A stretch of 22,575 bases of DNA from a virus, in the IMG/VR virus record IMGVR_UViG_3300028008_001775, positions 1 to 22,575 of that record; one strand, given 5' to 3'. A model generated the notes under the pieces. That model made no database searches. It worked only from the letters and a program-made list of their open reading frames with translations, and was not told where the DNA came from. Both the position numbers and the translations under genes were made by a program. Within the stretch, counting starts at the first letter, position 1. Each line of letters opens with the position of its first letter. Of this stretch, positions 1 through 7,684 are shown piece after piece.

Positions 1-173
1 TATTACTTGCACACAGTGCAAGTACAACTTACAAGTATATGCAAGAAGAAGGCGACAGTACTGATAAATTGTATTGCAAAATTCCATCTAATAGTATCGT
101 AGTAGATCCGTGGAGGAACTTTAGTTCCGATACATCTAAAGTAATACACTACGGTAACACAAGATATGGATAA
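1..173 (+). CDS. C-terminal fragment of an unknown protein (5' end outside window)
   Basis: An open frame with codons starting at base 3 runs from the left edge to a TAA at 171-173, giving about 56 residues. Near its end it reads SIVVDPWRNF and then HYGNTRYG. A hydrophobic strand followed by DPWR near the C-terminus is compatible with the last strand of a Rossmann-type protein such as a nucleotide-sugar dehydrogenase, but this is a weak resemblance and I do not assign a function. The downstream gene starts 2 bases after this stop, so the two are probably co-transcribed. Codon use looks like that of its neighbours. Confidence 0.6.
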   Translation, partial: LLAHSASTTYKYMQEEGDSTDKLYCKIPSNSIVVDPWRNFSSDTSKVIHYGNTRYG

Positions 174-175
174 TT

Positions 176-844
176 ATGTACGACATTGTATTCATAAGTT
201 ATCAAGAGCCTAATGCAGATGAAAACTATGCTGCACTAAAAGCACGATTTCCTATGGCTAAACGTGTACACGGAGTTAAAGGAATACACCAAGCACACAT
301 AAAGGCAGCAAAGAAATGCTTTACTAAGATGTTTTGGATTGTAGATGCTGATGCAATAATCGTGGACGACTTTAACTTTGATTATATTGTCCCTGATCAC
401 CAGTTAGATCATGTACATGTATGGAGAGCAAAGAATCCTATTAATGGATTAGAATATGGTTATGGAGGAGTAAAGTTATTTCCTCGCAAACTTACAATAG
501 GAATGGATACAACTAAACCAGATATGACTACAAGCATAAGCGAACATTTTATTGCTGTAGATAAAGTTGCAAATATTACAAAATTTAACACAAGTCCATT
601 TGAAACATGGAAAGGTGCATTTAGAGAATGTGCTAAACTAAGCAGTAAGACAATTACGAGACAAAACAATGAAGAAACCGAAAGTAGACTTGAAACATGG
701 TGTACAAAAGGCTCTGAGGAACACTATGGTAGCTACGCTCTTAATGGCGCTAATGCTGGCAGGAAGTTTGGGATTTCTAATAGGAGCAATATTGATCTTA
801 TAAATGATTTTGATTGGCTAAGGGAACAGTTTGATGCAGAATAG
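176..844 (+). CDS. Glycosyltransferase-like protein with a DxD motif
   Basis: A 222-residue protein. It opens with a short strand (YDIVFISYQEP) and has the segment FWIVDADAIIVDDF at about residues 53-66. A hydrophobic strand ending in D-x-D is the metal and nucleotide-sugar binding signature of GT-A glycosyltransferases, and the N-terminus fits a Rossmann-like half. The predicted job is sugar transfer to a phage or host acceptor. It follows the truncated gene by 2 bases and overlaps the next gene (an rSAM) by 11 bases, so it is part of the same transcript. GGA lies 5 bases before the ATG. I see no membrane segment. The fold call rests on one motif and could be wrong; proteins of this kind in marine phages are often left as hypothetical. 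Confidence 0.5.
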   Translation: MYDIVFISYQEPNADENYAALKARFPMAKRVHGVKGIHQAHIKAAKKCFTKMFWIVDADAIIVDDFNFDYIVPDHQLDHVHVWRAKNPINGLEYGYGGVKLFPRKLTIGMDTTKPDMTTSISEHFIAVDKVANITKFNTSPFETWKGAFRECAKLSSKTITRQNNEETESRLETWCTKGSEEHYGSYALNGANAGRKFGISNRSNIDLINDFDWLREQFDAE

Positions 845-1820
845 TTACGACAAAATACCATGGACTGATATAACTAATTTTGGACAGCAAACCATGCTTA
901 AGAGCCATCTTTTTACAGTCTCATGGATATTGGCTAGATTTTGTAATTATTCATGCAGTTATTGCTGGCCATACGCTAGATCTAGTACCCCGGATCACCA
1001 AGATTTAGAAATTTACTTAAAGGCCTTAGATAGTATCAAAGCACAAGCTCGTGCAAACGAGTTTACAGACTTTCATTTTAGCTTCTCAGGAGGCGAACCT
1101 ACAGCGTATAAGTACTTTGGGGAGATCATAGATCATTACTGTAGTGATACAGCACCCGATTACCAAAGTATCCACATGACGACCAATCTTAGCCCGGGAA
1201 GCAAATGGTGGAACAAATGGTTAGAAAGTACTAAGACTCTGCACCGCAGAAGTATAACAGCAAGTTACCATGCAGAATTTGCAAATGAACAGGAGTTTGG
1301 AGATAAATGTCTCCAATTAATAGACAATGAAACATTCGTTACAATTAATCAAGTTATGGTTCCGGAACAGTTTGACGAACTTTACCAACGGCTTGAACGA
1401 TTTGCCACCAGAGGTATTAATGTTACTCTCAAGCCAATGTCCGATCCAACCGCCAGTTACGTGGTACACGGATATACAGAAGACCAAATCGCAAAAATGC
1501 GACAAGGATTTCCACAAAAGTGGAACGGCGAGCAAATAGCACAAATTGCACTATATGATAGTAAAGGTACAAAATACGAATTAGATCAAGCAGAACGTTT
1601 CAATGCATTTGGATTCAATAAGTTTCATGGATGGGAATGTAATGCAGGATATCAAGGATGCGTTATTCGAGAGAATGAAGTTAAACGGAGCTATAGTTGC
1701 CATGATGCTCCTTTAGGCACGTTAGACGGAGGATTTGAGCTGTTTAAAGCACCACAAGAGTGTATAACCTATAGTTGTGTAAGCAGTGCAGATAGTAAGA
1801 TACCAAAGAGAAAAGTATGA
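834..1820 (+). CDS. Radical SAM enzyme with C-terminal cysteine-rich domain
   Basis: A 328-residue protein. The CX3CX2C motif that binds the SAM-cleaving 4Fe-4S cluster is at C37, C41 and C44 (CNYSCSYC). The GGEP motif that contacts the SAM amino group is at 86-89 (FSGGEPT). The C-terminal part has C269, C276, C289, C310 and C315, a spacing that suggests one auxiliary cluster of the SPASM/twitch kind. The segment GWECNAG around 267 recurs in two other rSAM proteins of this window (10703-11674 and 11652-12563). The ATG at 834 is preferred to a TTG at 831 because AGGGA lies 8 bases upstream. The gene overlaps the glycosyltransferase-like gene by 11 bases and the methyltransferase-like gene by 4. 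Such enzymes modify peptides or small molecules by hydrogen abstraction; the substrate is unknown. Confidence 0.85.
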   Translation: MQNSYDKIPWTDITNFGQQTMLKSHLFTVSWILARFCNYSCSYCWPYARSSTPDHQDLEIYLKALDSIKAQARANEFTDFHFSFSGGEPTAYKYFGEIIDHYCSDTAPDYQSIHMTTNLSPGSKWWNKWLESTKTLHRRSITASYHAEFANEQEFGDKCLQLIDNETFVTINQVMVPEQFDELYQRLERFATRGINVTLKPMSDPTASYVVHGYTEDQIAKMRQGFPQKWNGEQIAQIALYDSKGTKYELDQAERFNAFGFNKFHGWECNAGYQGCVIRENEVKRSYSCHDAPLGTLDGGFELFKAPQECITYSCVSSADSKIPKRKV

Positions 1821-2419
1821 AAGTTGATATACAAGATGTACTATTCTGGATGGACGCAATTCGTAACAGCGATAACAAATATCGCACACTTGAAAGTTTT
1901 TGGAAAGGCCAAATAAACAGCAAAGTTTGGTTAGCAAAAGAATTGTACAGTATAATACCTAAGACAAAACTAAATGATATAGTTATATACGGTGGTTGGA
2001 ACGGAGTGCTGGCAAGTATATTGTTTAACAGTCGCTTACCGTTAAACAGCATTACAAGCGTGGACATAGATCCTGTGTGCAAAGATATTGCTTGTACAGT
2101 AAACAGACGATATGAAATAGAAAGAAAGTTTAATGCTGTAACAGCAGATATGTGCAAGTATACCCAACCTGCTGATGTTGTTATTAACACAAGTTGCGAA
2201 CACATTACTCAAGAACAATATGAACAATGGTTATCTAATCAACCAGACGATGCATTATTTGTAGTGCAGAGTAATAACTATTTTGAATTAGAAGAGCATG
2301 TACGATGTGCAACAGACTTAAATAACTTTATGCATATGAGTAAAATTAAGCCGCTATGGAGAGGTATATATGATACTCCTAAGTACACACGTTACATGAT
2401 AATAGGTAAAAAGAAATGA
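1817..2419 (+). CDS. Class I SAM-dependent methyltransferase-like protein
   Basis: A 200-residue protein. The central part fits a Rossmann-fold methyltransferase: a strand into a glycine-rich loop (IVIYGGWNGVLAS, about 55-67), a second strand ending in acidic residues (SVDIDP, 81-86), a D at 111 after VTA, and NTSCEHI at 124-130 in the motif IV region. The glycine loop YGGWNG departs from the usual GxGxG, so SAM binding is likely but not certain. It lies between two rSAM genes with 4-base ATGA overlaps on both sides, which argues for translational coupling and a shared pathway. The substrate is unknown; the size suits a small-molecule or protein methyltransferase. The N-terminal 50 residues are probably helical substrate-side elements. 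Confidence 0.6.
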   Translation: MKVDIQDVLFWMDAIRNSDNKYRTLESFWKGQINSKVWLAKELYSIIPKTKLNDIVIYGGWNGVLASILFNSRLPLNSITSVDIDPVCKDIACTVNRRYEIERKFNAVTADMCKYTQPADVVINTSCEHITQEQYEQWLSNQPDDALFVVQSNNYFELEEHVRCATDLNNFMHMSKIKPLWRGIYDTPKYTRYMIIGKKK

Positions 2420-3273
2420 AGCCTACCTTAAAATATTCAGAATTAAATATTACAAATGTATGTAACTATAGTTGTACACATTGCCAAAGTTTTAATAATT
2501 ATAACTTTAAAGGTCATCAGCGTTGGGACGACTATAAAGATGAATACGAACTATTAAGTAAACAAATTGACATTGACGTAATACAAATTATCGGCGGAGA
2601 ACCTACACTTAATCCTGATTTTTACAAATGGCTCGAAGGTATATCTAATTTATGGCCAAAGTCTCAGTTGCAAATTTCTACTAACGGAACGGCTCTTCGT
2701 AAAATAACAGATGATGTTTATAACATTTTAGCAAGGAACAATGGTACACTTTGGATAACATGCCATGATATAAAACTATATGATAGTTTTTTAGAATTTA
2801 GTAAAACGTTCCTTGATGTAATTGTATCCGATACCGGCGAAGCACCTGCTCGCAAAGTGTCTAGAATATTTGTTGACAAAAACGGTGTTGAAGTAATACT
2901 TGATTGGACGCAAACATTTAGATCTAGTGCTGTAGATTTAATAGACAATAAGTTAACAATGAAGTACGATAGTGATCCAGTTGATGCACATGAAATTTGT
3001 GGATTTAAATCTTGTCATCAAATGAATAAAGGCAAATTATACAAATGTCCATTAGTAAGTGTACTACCAGACTTTTTAGATCAATTTAATGTTGCAGTCT
3101 CAGATAAAGAACTGGCTCATTCATACAAGCCGATGTCACACAATGATGATGTTGAGAAATTTGTAAACGATTTAGTTAATCATATACCGCAATGTAAGTT
3201 TTGTCCTAGTAATTATAACGAAGCTCATGATTTTGTAGGTACAGATAAAAAAATTAAAGTACATTTATTATGA
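2416..3273 (+). CDS. Radical SAM enzyme
   Basis: A compact 285-residue rSAM protein. CX3CX2C is at C16, C20 and C23 (CNYSCTHC), GGEPT at 60-64 and STNGT at 88-92, all in the order expected for the partial TIM barrel. The C-terminal third carries C195, C200, C211, C260 and C263 (ending CKFCP), consistent with an auxiliary iron-sulfur cluster. It lacks the GWxCN segment found in three other rSAM proteins here, so it is a separate subfamily. The start overlaps the methyltransferase-like stop by 4 bases, and its own stop overlaps the next small gene by 4. The substrate is unknown. A peptide or a small metabolite are both possible. Confidence 0.85.
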   Translation: MKPTLKYSELNITNVCNYSCTHCQSFNNYNFKGHQRWDDYKDEYELLSKQIDIDVIQIIGGEPTLNPDFYKWLEGISNLWPKSQLQISTNGTALRKITDDVYNILARNNGTLWITCHDIKLYDSFLEFSKTFLDVIVSDTGEAPARKVSRIFVDKNGVEVILDWTQTFRSSAVDLIDNKLTMKYDSDPVDAHEICGFKSCHQMNKGKLYKCPLVSVLPDFLDQFNVAVSDKELAHSYKPMSHNDDVEKFVNDLVNHIPQCKFCPSNYNEAHDFVGTDKKIKVHLL

Positions 3274-3524
3274 TTAGTTTACAAGAAGCTTGGATTTTAG
3301 TAGAAGAATTAAATGACCAGGCTAATCAGCAAACTAGTTGGAAAGACATTGAACAAGCCATTTTAAATCAATCTGAGTATTTTAAAAATAGTATTACACA
3401 GTTAGACGATGGCAGCCGGCTTGCAATTAAATATTGGTTACAGCAAGATGACGAGTTTTACGATTATTGTAATTGTTTATCTAATAATATGATTGTGGAT
3501 CTTGTCGGCAAAGACTATGTGTGA
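3270..3524 (+). CDS. Small hypothetical protein (84 aa)
   Basis: An 84-residue acidic, soluble protein, rich in Q, N, D and E, with no signal peptide or membrane segment. The C-terminal third contains YDYCNCLSNN, two cysteines one residue apart. I do not recognise the family. It begins inside the stop of the upstream rSAM gene (ATGA), so translation is probably coupled; there is no good SD sequence. Its last 48 bases overlap the 3' end of the convergent SGNH hydrolase gene, the largest such overlap in the window. Being short and directly downstream of an rSAM gene, it could be a partner or substrate of that enzyme, but there is no recognisable leader peptide or core repeat. Confidence 0.55.
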   Translation: MISLQEAWILVEELNDQANQQTSWKDIEQAILNQSEYFKNSITQLDDGSRLAIKYWLQQDDEFYDYCNCLSNNMIVDLVGKDYV

Positions 3525-4055
3525 ACGCTCGCCAGGATGACATCTGTCATCTGCTTCGTCTATTTTTTCAAACAATCCTAATATATCTACAGTATTCCAT
3601 TCTGGAGATTTGTCTTCGTGGGTTTCTATAACGTAATTGAGACTTTTAATATTTTTATTTTGTAAATATGTATTAACATGATTTAATCTAGTGTAAAAGT
3701 CCAACAACATATCATTTCTATTACTATAATTCATATAGAACGGTTTATCTCGGTCATTCCAGGGGTTAATTCTTTGTGTTGTGTTAGACTTAATAATACA
3801 AAATCTACTATAATATGTCCAAGTAACTAAGGCAATATCACCTTCCTTAAAATCAAAATTTAAAATATCATTCCAAATTTCTTTATTACTATTACCAGAT
3901 TTTCCTAAATTTATACATTCATAATCTAACTTTTGTGCTAATAATGTAGGAAACGCTAACTTACTATAGTTAGGACCAGGATGTCCGTTATTGTCTAGAC
4001 AACCAGGTAACCCGTGCCCATACGTATAACTACATCCAAATGCAACTATTCTCAT
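3477..4055 (-). CDS. SGNH/GDSL-type hydrolase
   Basis: A 192-residue protein with the SGNH layout. Block I is GCSYTYGHG with the presumed nucleophile S9. Block II is GKSGNSN at 51-57, supplying the oxyanion Gly/Asn. Block V is D170-R-C-H173, the catalytic Asp and His. A clear GxND block III is not seen (a TWTYYSRF segment lies in that region), which is common in distant members. Likely activity: esterase, or acyl/acetyl removal or transfer on a sugar or lipid. It is the last gene of the - strand block, 1 base after the SpeD-like gene, and its 3' end overlaps the convergent small gene by 48 bases. A TATAAATA about 40 bases upstream, inside the SpeD-like gene, may give it an extra promoter. Confidence 0.75.
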   Translation of the reverse strand: MRIVAFGCSYTYGHGLPGCLDNNGHPGPNYSKLAFPTLLAQKLDYECINLGKSGNSNKEIWNDILNFDFKEGDIALVTWTYYSRFCIIKSNTTQRINPWNDRDKPFYMNYSNRNDMLLDFYTRLNHVNTYLQNKNIKSLNYVIETHEDKSPEWNTVDILGLFEKIDEADDRCHPGERSHIVFADKIHNHIIR

Positions 4056-4056
4056 G

Positions 4057-4428
4057 TTACTTAACTTCTTTCAACCCAAATTCTCTATCCAAATATTTAT
4101 ATTCTACTTTGGTAGGGTTCCATTGTTCTAGTTCTTTAAAAATAATATCTTTGTCTAGTGTACTACATGTATAAACATCGAGTTGTACAAGTGCAGGATC
4201 TACAGCGTCCCATACATGTATTGCAATGTGACTAGTTTCTATTACAATTACACCTGTTAATCCTTCGTTGCCTGGCATATCTACATATGCAGTGATAGGT
4301 CCTCTACAAACTTTCATTCCAATTTTTTCAACTAATTGTTTTAGCCAATTATGTAACCATACTTCGTCAGTTGGCGGACTCTTAACTTCTGCTCGAATAA
4401 TTAAATGTTTGTGTTCTAATACTTTCAT
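4057..4428 (-). CDS. speD: SpeD-family pyruvoyl-dependent decarboxylase (S-adenosylmethionine decarboxylase homologue)
   Basis: A 123-residue protein, the size of class 1b SpeD. The processing and active-site region is ETSHIAIH followed by DVYTC. S66 should become the pyruvoyl group after self-cleavage, H71 matches the processing histidine and C88 the catalytic cysteine. Two differences from the bacterial and archaeal class 1b sequences I remember: Thr replaces Glu just before the serine, and the region between H71 and C88 is two residues longer and lacks the W-P-E-x-G-Y-A stretch thought to hold the SAM ribose. The substrate may therefore be SAM, or another amino acid such as arginine or ornithine, as described for some SpeD homologues. 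It overlaps the amidinotransferase stop by 4 bases, which points to joint amine/guanidine metabolism. Confidence 0.85.
   Translation of the reverse strand: MKVLEHKHLIIRAEVKSPPTDEVWLHNWLKQLVEKIGMKVCRGPITAYVDMPGNEGLTGVIVIETSHIAIHVWDAVDPALVQLDVYTCSTLDKDIIFKELEQWNPTKVEYKYLDREFGLKEVK
4094..4101 (-). promoter_or_regulatory. Internal TATAAATA, possible late promoter for the SGNH hydrolase gene
   Basis: An exact TATAAATA on the - strand inside the SpeD-like coding region, about 40 bases before the ATG at 4055. It encodes part of EYKYLD, so the match may be due to codon choice. If active, it would express the SGNH hydrolase apart from the rest of the block. Confidence 0.25.
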
Positions 4429-5507
4429 ATAATGGTTCTTTTATTGCCTCGTCTTTTAGTATCTAGTGTGCCGCAGTGAATGCCTCCTTCCCAAAATAAC
4501 ATATGTCTTTGATCAACAGTGTGACAATCAATACCGTGTGTTTTTAAAAATTTAAATAAGTCTGGTAATTCGCGCCCGAATATTATATTGTTTCGATCTA
4601 CAATTAATACATTAAGATCAAAACAGCAGTCTTGATTGTAACCTGTCCAATTACCTAAATAATTTTCAACCCAGTCTAATTCATATCTGCCGCCCTTTGC
4701 AATAAAGTTTGTTTTGTATTCCTTTGTTTTTGGCGAAGGAATAAATTCTTTAGCGTCAATTAATTTTAAATGTCGTAGTGCTTGAGGAACCCAGTTTATA
4801 CCAGCATGTAAAACTGTTTCGTCGTCGATCATAATAAACCCGTGATCAATATGACCATAGTTTTCGGCGTGTCCGCCTACGTTTTTTATAAATTCAAATT
4901 CGGGTAGATTACGTTTAAGCCATTCGTATCCTTTTTTACTGCCGGGACCGTCACTGTCTATGATAATTTTATCACCTACTGGAAACATAGTTGCTGTATG
5001 AAATAATACTCTGTCATTTAATTTACTATAGTAAATATTAGTTCCAGGATCTTGTCCTGGCATATACCATATATCGCTCGGTGTAACAGGAACTAACGGT
5101 GGCGCCGCTTGACTAATCCAATTATACCCTTGGTCAAACATATCTGAAAATATATTATAGTAACTTAGACCGTCAAAGTATCTATCAGTTAAACTAGTGT
5201 ATGTTTGCACAATAGTTTTACCTGCTACTTTGTACTGATCTCTAGGAACTGTTGGCCCCATTGGAAACTTTACATCAAACCCTGGCATTGCAATATGTCC
5301 ATCATAATGATGTACATCTGGTCTTTTAACTGTGACTCCGCCTGCTTTTAAGAAGTCTGCTAATTTGTCAAAGTCTTCTTTTGTTTCATCTAGTATTTGA
5401 TTAAACTGTGACAAGTTCTCATCTGGAAATAAATGATCTAAGTCACCGCCTGCATACGAGTCTGCAACAATAACTTCTTCTAGTGGGTCGTATTCTGTGT
5501 AAACCAT
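4425..5507 (-). CDS. Amidinotransferase family protein (glycine amidinotransferase-like)
   Basis: A 360-residue pentein-fold enzyme. It begins DPLEEVIVADS, typical of the family, has FPMGPTVPRDQ at 81-91, the catalytic histidine and aspartate as G-H219-I-D221, and the catalytic cysteine C345 in WEGGIHCGTLD. The overall shape matches arginine:glycine amidinotransferase and related cyanobacterial enzymes rather than agmatine deiminase. Expected chemistry: the cysteine takes the amidino group from arginine, releasing ornithine, and passes it to an amine. The ATG at 5507 has a strong SD, GAGGAG, at suitable spacing, and the gene starts 28 bases inside the 3' end of the aminotransferase gene. The acceptor is not known; a product of the neighbouring aminotransferase or decarboxylase is a reasonable guess. 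Confidence 0.85.
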   Translation of the reverse strand: MVYTEYDPLEEVIVADSYAGGDLDHLFPDENLSQFNQILDETKEDFDKLADFLKAGGVTVKRPDVHHYDGHIAMPGFDVKFPMGPTVPRDQYKVAGKTIVQTYTSLTDRYFDGLSYYNIFSDMFDQGYNWISQAAPPLVPVTPSDIWYMPGQDPGTNIYYSKLNDRVLFHTATMFPVGDKIIIDSDGPGSKKGYEWLKRNLPEFEFIKNVGGHAENYGHIDHGFIMIDDETVLHAGINWVPQALRHLKLIDAKEFIPSPKTKEYKTNFIAKGGRYELDWVENYLGNWTGYNQDCCFDLNVLIVDRNNIIFGRELPDLFKFLKTHGIDCHTVDQRHMLFWEGGIHCGTLDTKRRGNKRTII

Positions 5508-6631
5508 TGTAGGTTCTCCTCTAATGCTTCGAAGTATTCGTCATCTGCAGCTATTGGAACAACATAAAAATGTTTCTCTAACCAAGAGTCGTGTTGCTTT
5601 CTAATTTTATAATGTAATCCGAATCTATTAAATACTGTGTAACCGGCATCTTCAAATATTTTTGTAGCACGTTCTACTATACTATCATGATTTTCTAATA
5701 ACTTATCGCGTTCTAAAATTTCTAAATATTTTACAGCAGATGCAACTCCTGGCAAACTAAAACAATATGTGAAACCGTGTTCCCAATTAAAGTTCTTAGG
5801 TAATGCATCTCTAATTTTATCATTAAACAGCACCATACTTAGCGGAAAAAATCCTCCAGTAATTGCTTTACCCATTGTTGAAATATCAGGACGTATGTTC
5901 ATATTTTCCCAACCAAGATAAGTTCCAGATTTGCCACCACCCATAAAGATATCATCAATAATTATTATTACATCGTGTTTTTTTCTTATTTCATCTAAAC
6001 TTGCCCAAAACTCTGCACTAGGAGGAGTCATGTCGCCGCCGTATGCACATGTTTCGATAACTATTGCTGCTACTGAATCCCAATCAACTTCGCCAAACTT
6101 ACTAGTATCTCTAGGTATTCGTTTCACTGAAGGATTAGGGTCTAGGGTATAAAATGGATCATCCATAAAATTATCATGTCCGATACTTCCAGTAAGATTT
6201 GTACTACCGTGGTAACTATCCAAAAAACCTACAATAGTTTTTTTGTGGTAATTTTCCTTTTGGAACTGGTATGCACATGCAAGTTTAACTGCTCCTTCAT
6301 TAGCATCAGATCCACTAAGAGCATAAAAAGAATTCATTCCTGAAATTTCACGTACTCTGTCAGCAAGCTGAAAGCTAAGATGATTTAATCTCAAAGTATC
6401 AGTTTTAGGCATAAAATGTTCGCCTATTTCTGGTTTGTTATACTTCATAGTGTTGTATACATAATCAATAATTTCTTGGTTATGATATCCTAATACATAA
6501 CATCCGTATTGTAAAATTGGATCAACAACTTTTCTTCCGTCTCGTACTTCACCAAATTTCCAATATGGCAACGGAAGTTCTAATTCCATATTGTCTGGTT
6601 GTACTTCTGGTAATAATCCGGTGTATTTCAT
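5480..6631 (-). CDS. Class III (omega) PLP-dependent aminotransferase
   Basis: A 383-residue fold-type I aminotransferase. GSDANE at 107-112 binds the PLP phosphate, SYHG at 139-142 stacks on the cofactor, D226 in IIIDDIFMGGG contacts the pyridine nitrogen, and K255 in TMGKAITGG forms the Schiff base. Class III members act on omega-amino groups of amino acids, diamines or polyamines, or as glutamate-1-semialdehyde type mutases. The start at 6631 is preferred to an in-frame start at 6670 because it follows the upstream stop by 1 base and has GAGGA 5 bases before the ATG; the longer form would add 13 residues overlapping the upstream gene. It is upstream of the amidinotransferase and SpeD-like genes, so a pathway through an amine or a guanidino compound is likely. 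Confidence 0.88.
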   Translation of the reverse strand: MKYTGLLPEVQPDNMELELPLPYWKFGEVRDGRKVVDPILQYGCYVLGYHNQEIIDYVYNTMKYNKPEIGEHFMPKTDTLRLNHLSFQLADRVREISGMNSFYALSGSDANEGAVKLACAYQFQKENYHKKTIVGFLDSYHGSTNLTGSIGHDNFMDDPFYTLDPNPSVKRIPRDTSKFGEVDWDSVAAIVIETCAYGGDMTPPSAEFWASLDEIRKKHDVIIIIDDIFMGGGKSGTYLGWENMNIRPDISTMGKAITGGFFPLSMVLFNDKIRDALPKNFNWEHGFTYCFSLPGVASAVKYLEILERDKLLENHDSIVERATKIFEDAGYTVFNRFGLHYKIRKQHDSWLEKHFYVVPIAADDEYFEALEENLQWFTQNTTH

Positions 6632-6632
6632 T

Positions 6633-7250
6633 TTAGTCCTCAATGTAATCTTTAAATATTTCCAATCCACGTTGGAAAGTTAATGGTTTTTTATTTTCTA
6701 AAAGTGTAAAACATAATGTCCAACGATGTTCAACAGGCGAAGGGTTCCATGTAGAATGTAATTGACTAATGTTAAGTAAACTAGGACGATCAATAACAAC
6801 TTCGTGTACTAAATCAGCATCATTATGATCTGCAAATAATACATACTCTATATCTATATCAGGTTTAATACCTGCTTTGTAAAATTTTTGATTAGCGTCT
6901 GCTTCGTCTAAGTAATGTTTTTTTATTTTAGAGTCGTCTTTAATCTTATACCACTGGGTTGTGCTATCCGGTGACCCCCATGTAAAGTTTAATTTACAGC
7001 AATCATTATCACCAGGCATAGAAGATGTGTCTGAATGTAAAGGAACTCTTCCGCCGTTTGGAGGTGTATAAAATCCTTCTAATACATTTGATATAGTTAG
7101 ACCGACACTTTCTATCCATTCTCTAAAAGGAGGATGAATGTATTTGTCTTCTATTAGTGCCGTATAATTTTTTGAACCTTCGTTAAAAATTTCTGGTTTA
7201 GGATATTCAAACGGTACGCTTACATAGCGGTGGTATATATTGTCTGTCAT
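6633..7250 (-). CDS. 2OG-Fe(II) oxygenase-like protein
   Basis: A 205-residue protein with the iron-binding H-x-D at H72 and D74 (VPLHSDTSS) and a distal histidine at H165 followed by R176 (SQLHSTWNPS, then EHRWTLCF), the Arg being the expected 2-oxoglutarate anchor. This is the double-stranded beta-helix arrangement of Asp/Asn hydroxylase or prolyl-hydroxylase-like enzymes. The predicted reaction is hydroxylation or oxidative tailoring of an unknown substrate, with 2OG and oxygen consumed. It overlaps the upstream CPFA-motif gene by 4 bases and precedes the aminotransferase by 1. A strong AAGGAG lies 11 bases before the ATG, at the long end of useful spacing. Confidence 0.7.
   Translation of the reverse strand: MTDNIYHRYVSVPFEYPKPEIFNEGSKNYTALIEDKYIHPPFREWIESVGLTISNVLEGFYTPPNGGRVPLHSDTSSMPGDNDCCKLNFTWGSPDSTTQWYKIKDDSKIKKHYLDEADANQKFYKAGIKPDIDIEYVLFADHNDADLVHEVVIDRPSLLNISQLHSTWNPSPVEHRWTLCFTLLENKKPLTFQRGLEIFKDYIED
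6637..6641 (-). promoter_or_regulatory. Ribosome binding site fixing the aminotransferase start
   Basis: GAGGA on the - strand, 5 bases before the ATG at 6631. It decides the start in favour of the shorter frame, which begins MKYTG. Confidence 0.75.
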
Positions 7251-7684
7251 TGGTTCAAAATCTCCTTCAAATATGCTCTATCCCAGTGTGTATAATATGC
7301 TGTTTTAGACAGTTTATCTCTGGCAACTTGTAGTTCGCTGCGTTCTTGGCATAGCATTAAATTATACTTATTGTTATTAGTTTGTACACCATTAATATGT
7401 GAATAACGATGTTTACTATCGGGTAGGAACACTAGAGTAGGAAATTGTTTGTTATACTTTATTGATAATTGCTCTACTTGTTCAAAGCTATAGCTACTAT
7501 TCACTATGTAAAGTATTACTTCTACTGTACTAAAATCTGGATTCAATACTTCTTCGTCTGCTAAATCTATTATTTTATATTTTGCTTTTTTAGCAAAAGG
7601 ACAAACAGGCGAACTGTTTAATTTATCCTGAGGCGTTGAGAGATGATCAATCCACTCAGCTACACTTTTTTCTATATTATTCAT
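7247..7684 (-). CDS. Conserved-looking hypothetical protein with a CPFAKKA motif
   Basis: A 145-residue protein I do not firmly recognise. It has VAEWIDHL near the N-terminus and VCPFAKKA at 27-34, then alternating strands (VEVILYIV, PTLVFLP) and helices, and NGVQTNNNKYNLMLCQ in the second half. The pairing of a short N-terminal helix with CPFA recalls the DUF1415 family (LCPFA), but length and the rest do not match well enough to name it. The single cysteine in CPFA may be functional. It sits between two 2OG oxygenase genes, overlapping the upstream one by 8 bases and the downstream one by 4, which suggests it works with them, possibly as substrate carrier, partner or an unrecognised enzyme. 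Confidence 0.6.
   Translation of the reverse strand: MNNIEKSVAEWIDHLSTPQDKLNSSPVCPFAKKAKYKIIDLADEEVLNPDFSTVEVILYIVNSSYSFEQVEQLSIKYNKQFPTLVFLPDSKHRYSHINGVQTNNNKYNLMLCQERSELQVARDKLSKTAYYTHWDRAYLKEILNQ

Noticed and set aside
1744-2205. 153-residue open frame on the - strand
   Set aside because: It lies inside the + strand rSAM end and the methyltransferase-like gene, has no motif or SD, and its composition is that of an antisense shadow (Leu, Ser, Ile rich).
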